From the NCBI GenBank assembly GCA_030831135.1, contig JAURLR010000224.1:1-11274 (forward strand): a stretch of DNA of 11,274 nt, in the 5' to 3' direction. The DNA is from Alphaproteobacteria bacterium. GTDB lineage: Bacteria; Pseudomonadota; Alphaproteobacteria; UBA6615. The notes beneath the pieces were generated by a model that saw only the letters and a program-made list of their open reading frames with translations, was not told the DNA's origin and ran no database searches. The position numbers were made by a program, and so were the translations under genes. Positions 6,780 through 11,274 of the stretch are shown piece after piece; position 1 is the stretch's first letter; every line of letters begins with the position of its first letter.

Positions 6780-7910
6780 ATGCGGATCGCTGTCGCCGGC
6801 GGGGGACCTGCCGGGCTTTACTTTGCGACGCTTTGGAAACAACGCCATCCGGGGGATACGGTGCGGGTTTTCGAGCAGAACCCGCCCGATGCCACCTTCG
6901 GCTTTGGCGTTGTGTTCTCGGATCGCGCGCTGGAATTCCTGCGCGCTGACGACCCCGAGACCCATGACCTGATCACCCCGGAGATGGAAACCTGGGAAGC
7001 CATGACGCTCGTCCATAAGGGCGAGAAGGTTATCATCGACGGTGTCGGGTTTTCGTCCATCGGGCGTTTGCACCTGCTGCAGCTCCTTCAGGAACGCGCT
7101 CTCGCCGTCGGAGCAGAACTGGAATTCGAAACAGCTGTTCCTGCGCCGGGTGATCTGGCCGATTACGACCTCATCATTGCGTCTGACGGTGTGAACTCGG
7201 CCATGCGGCGTGGTTTCGAGGGCGATTTCGATATGTCCCTGTCCTACTTGCCCAACAAGTTCGCCTGGTACGGGGTGGAGAAGCCCTTCGACACCCTGAC
7301 CCAGACCTTCATCGAGACCGAATACGGGCCGTTCAACGCGCATCATTATCGCTACACCCCGACGATGAGCACCTTCCTTGTCGAATGTGCGCGCGAGACC
7401 TGGGAAAAAGCCGGGTTTGCGACCATGAGCGAGGCGGACTCTGCATTGAAATGCGCCGAGATTTTCGCCGACACCCTCGATGGCAAGCCGCTGGTGACCA
7501 ACAAGTCCAACTGGCGGAACTTCCCGCTGCTCTGGAATGGCCGCTGGTCGCACCTCAACATGGTGCTCGTGGGCGATGCGCTCCACACCGCGCATTTCTC
7601 CATCGGTTCGGGGACACGGCTGGCACTTGAAGACGTGATTGCGCTGGTGGGTGCCCTGGAAGAACAGCCCGATGACCTGCGGGCGGCCCTGCAAGGCTAT
7701 GAAGACGCGCGCAAGCCCATCGTCCAGAAGATCGTCAACGCGGCAACGTCGAGCGCGCGCTGGTATGAGGATTTTGCTGATCACATGAAGCTCAGCCCGA
7801 TCGAATTCGGGTATGCCTACATGACCCGGTCCGGGCGTATCGATGATGACCGGTTGCGCAAACTGGCACCGAATTTCATGGCTCAGTACGAATCGCGGCC
7901 AGGGGCATGA
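6780..7910 (+). CDS. FAD-dependent monooxygenase resembling salicylyl-CoA / 2-aminobenzoyl-CoA hydroxylase, monooxygenase domain only
   Basis: A 376-residue group A flavoprotein hydroxylase using FAD, NAD(P)H and O2. The FAD-binding VAGGGPAG is at residues 5-12 and the acidic VRVFEQNP ends the second strand. ATFGFGVVFSDRALEF at 38-53, the DG-type motif ASDGVNSAMRR at 134-144 and the GD motif VGDALHTAHFSIGSGTRLAL at 264-283 follow. The HTAHFSIGSGT run is what I associate with salicylyl-CoA 5-hydroxylase and 2-aminobenzoyl-CoA monooxygenase/reductase. Those bifunctional proteins are about 770 residues with a C-terminal Old Yellow Enzyme half. Here the protein stops after the end of the first half (TRSGRIDDDRLRKL near 349-362), so it should hydroxylate without the built-in reductase step. 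It sits between the BKACE gene and a thioesterase, overlapping the latter by ATGA. This suits an aromatic CoA-thioester substrate, but which one is unknown; a VioD-like role on a non-CoA substrate is a less likely alternative. Confidence 0.85.
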   Translation: MRIAVAGGGPAGLYFATLWKQRHPGDTVRVFEQNPPDATFGFGVVFSDRALEFLRADDPETHDLITPEMETWEAMTLVHKGEKVIIDGVGFSSIGRLHLLQLLQERALAVGAELEFETAVPAPGDLADYDLIIASDGVNSAMRRGFEGDFDMSLSYLPNKFAWYGVEKPFDTLTQTFIETEYGPFNAHHYRYTPTMSTFLVECARETWEKAGFATMSEADSALKCAEIFADTLDGKPLVTNKSNWRNFPLLWNGRWSHLNMVLVGDALHTAHFSIGSGTRLALEDVIALVGALEEQPDDLRAALQGYEDARKPIVQKIVNAATSSARWYEDFADHMKLSPIEFGYAYMTRSGRIDDDRLRKLAPNFMAQYESRPGA

Positions 7911-8341
7911 CGACACTGGTTTGTACAAGGTCACGGCAGGTCGGGTTCGGGGATTGCGACCCGGCCCGGATCGTCTTTTATCCGAACTATTTCAAATGGT
8001 GCGATGAGAATACCCACGCCCTGTTCGAACAGGCAGGTCTTTCGACTCTTGAGCTCGCCGACCGGATGGATGTGCATGTGCCCATCGTTGATGCGCACCT
8101 GGAGTTTCGTACGCCGGCAAAATGGGGCGACGACATCGAAGTACGCAGCGAAGTCACGCGCTGGGGGTCGCGCTCACTGACCGTGAGCCACCGAATATCT
8201 CACGCCGGATCGGGTGCGGTGATCGCAGAAGGTCACGAAGCGCGGGTGTGCGTGCGGACGGACCCGGAAACCGGAAAGATCGGCGCGTGCGAAGTACCTG
8301 CGGAACTACGAGATGCCTTCGGGGTCGAAGCACGCGGCTGA
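7907..8341 (+). CDS. Acyl-CoA thioesterase, 4-hydroxybenzoyl-CoA thioesterase family (hotdog fold)
   Basis: A 144-residue hotdog-fold thioesterase that should hydrolyse a CoA thioester to free acid and CoA. The segment GFGDCDPARIVFYPNYF at 13-29 closely follows the active-site segment of the Pseudomonas 4-hydroxybenzoyl-CoA thioesterase; Asp18 lines up with that enzyme's catalytic Asp17. The remainder (VPIVDAHLEFRTPAKWGDDI at about 54-73, ISHAGSGAVIAEGHE, then a C-terminal EVPAELRDAF) follows the family layout and length. The ATG overlaps the monooxygenase stop as ATGA, so the two are translationally coupled and probably work in sequence. A BKACE paired with a thioesterase of this family is also known from carnitine breakdown (betainyl-CoA thioesterase), so the substrate need not be aromatic. 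The gene ends 9 bases from the convergent ligA stop, leaving no room for an intrinsic terminator. Confidence 0.88.
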   Translation: MTTLVCTRSRQVGFGDCDPARIVFYPNYFKWCDENTHALFEQAGLSTLELADRMDVHVPIVDAHLEFRTPAKWGDDIEVRSEVTRWGSRSLTVSHRISHAGSGAVIAEGHEARVCVRTDPETGKIGACEVPAELRDAFGVEARG

Positions 8342-8344
8342 AGC

Positions 8345-11274
<2,930 letters not shown>

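Noticed and set aside
6726..7934. A 402-codon open frame on the minus strand opposite the FAD monooxygenase
   Set aside because: Antisense shadow of a gene with clear FAD motifs; no domain signature and no sensible start site.
5861..8341. Carnitine degradation cluster, because BKACE and a thioesterase occur together there
   Set aside because: The L-carnitine dehydrogenase is missing, and an aromatic-type FAD monooxygenase sits between the two genes.

Overview
The window looks like chromosomal DNA of a GC-rich alphaproteobacterium. That placement is an inference from the PrmA, LigA and M24B protein styles and from the gene mix; no 16S gene or other strong taxonomic marker is present. The window is almost entirely coding and no stretch over 300 bases lacks a gene. 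No tRNA, rRNA, CRISPR array, transposase or integrase was seen.

Layout. (1) Bases 1-687, +: 3' part of prmA, ribosomal protein L11 methyltransferase. (2) Bases 684-2893, -: a two-gene unit of a small cupin protein followed by a GMC-family flavin alcohol dehydrogenase. (3) Bases 3001-4800, +: a three-domain Xaa-Pro aminopeptidase (M24B). (4) Bases 4805-8341: a divergent catabolic-type module. A LysR-type regulator (-) faces an operon (+) of a beta-keto acid cleavage enzyme (BKACE/DUF849), a stand-alone FAD monooxygenase of the salicylyl-CoA/2-aminobenzoyl-CoA hydroxylase type, and a 4-hydroxybenzoyl-CoA-type thioesterase. (5) Bases 8351-10429, -: ligA, NAD-dependent DNA ligase. (6) Bases 10462-11274, -: an EamA/DMT transporter that runs off the right edge.

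The housekeeping genes (prmA, the aminopeptidase, ligA) form a frame into which two metabolic units appear to be set. The most interesting is module 4. BKACE enzymes turn a beta-keto acid plus acetyl-CoA into an acyl-CoA plus acetoacetate. The next gene resembles enzymes that hydroxylate aromatic CoA thioesters, and the last resembles enzymes that hydrolyse aromatic CoA thioesters. The three together could be a ligase-free route: aroyl-acetate to aroyl-CoA, to hydroxy-aroyl-CoA, to a free hydroxy acid. The substrate is unknown. The BKACE copy also lacks the first histidine of the family's HxH zinc motif. The module is bounded by an 11-bp direct repeat, with one copy overlapping the aminopeptidase stop codon and the other overlapping the ligA stop codon, and removing one copy plus the interior would leave a clean aminopeptidase/ligA junction. 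The 117-bp gap between the regulator and the operon is AT-rich and carries two inverted repeats that are candidate LysR operators.
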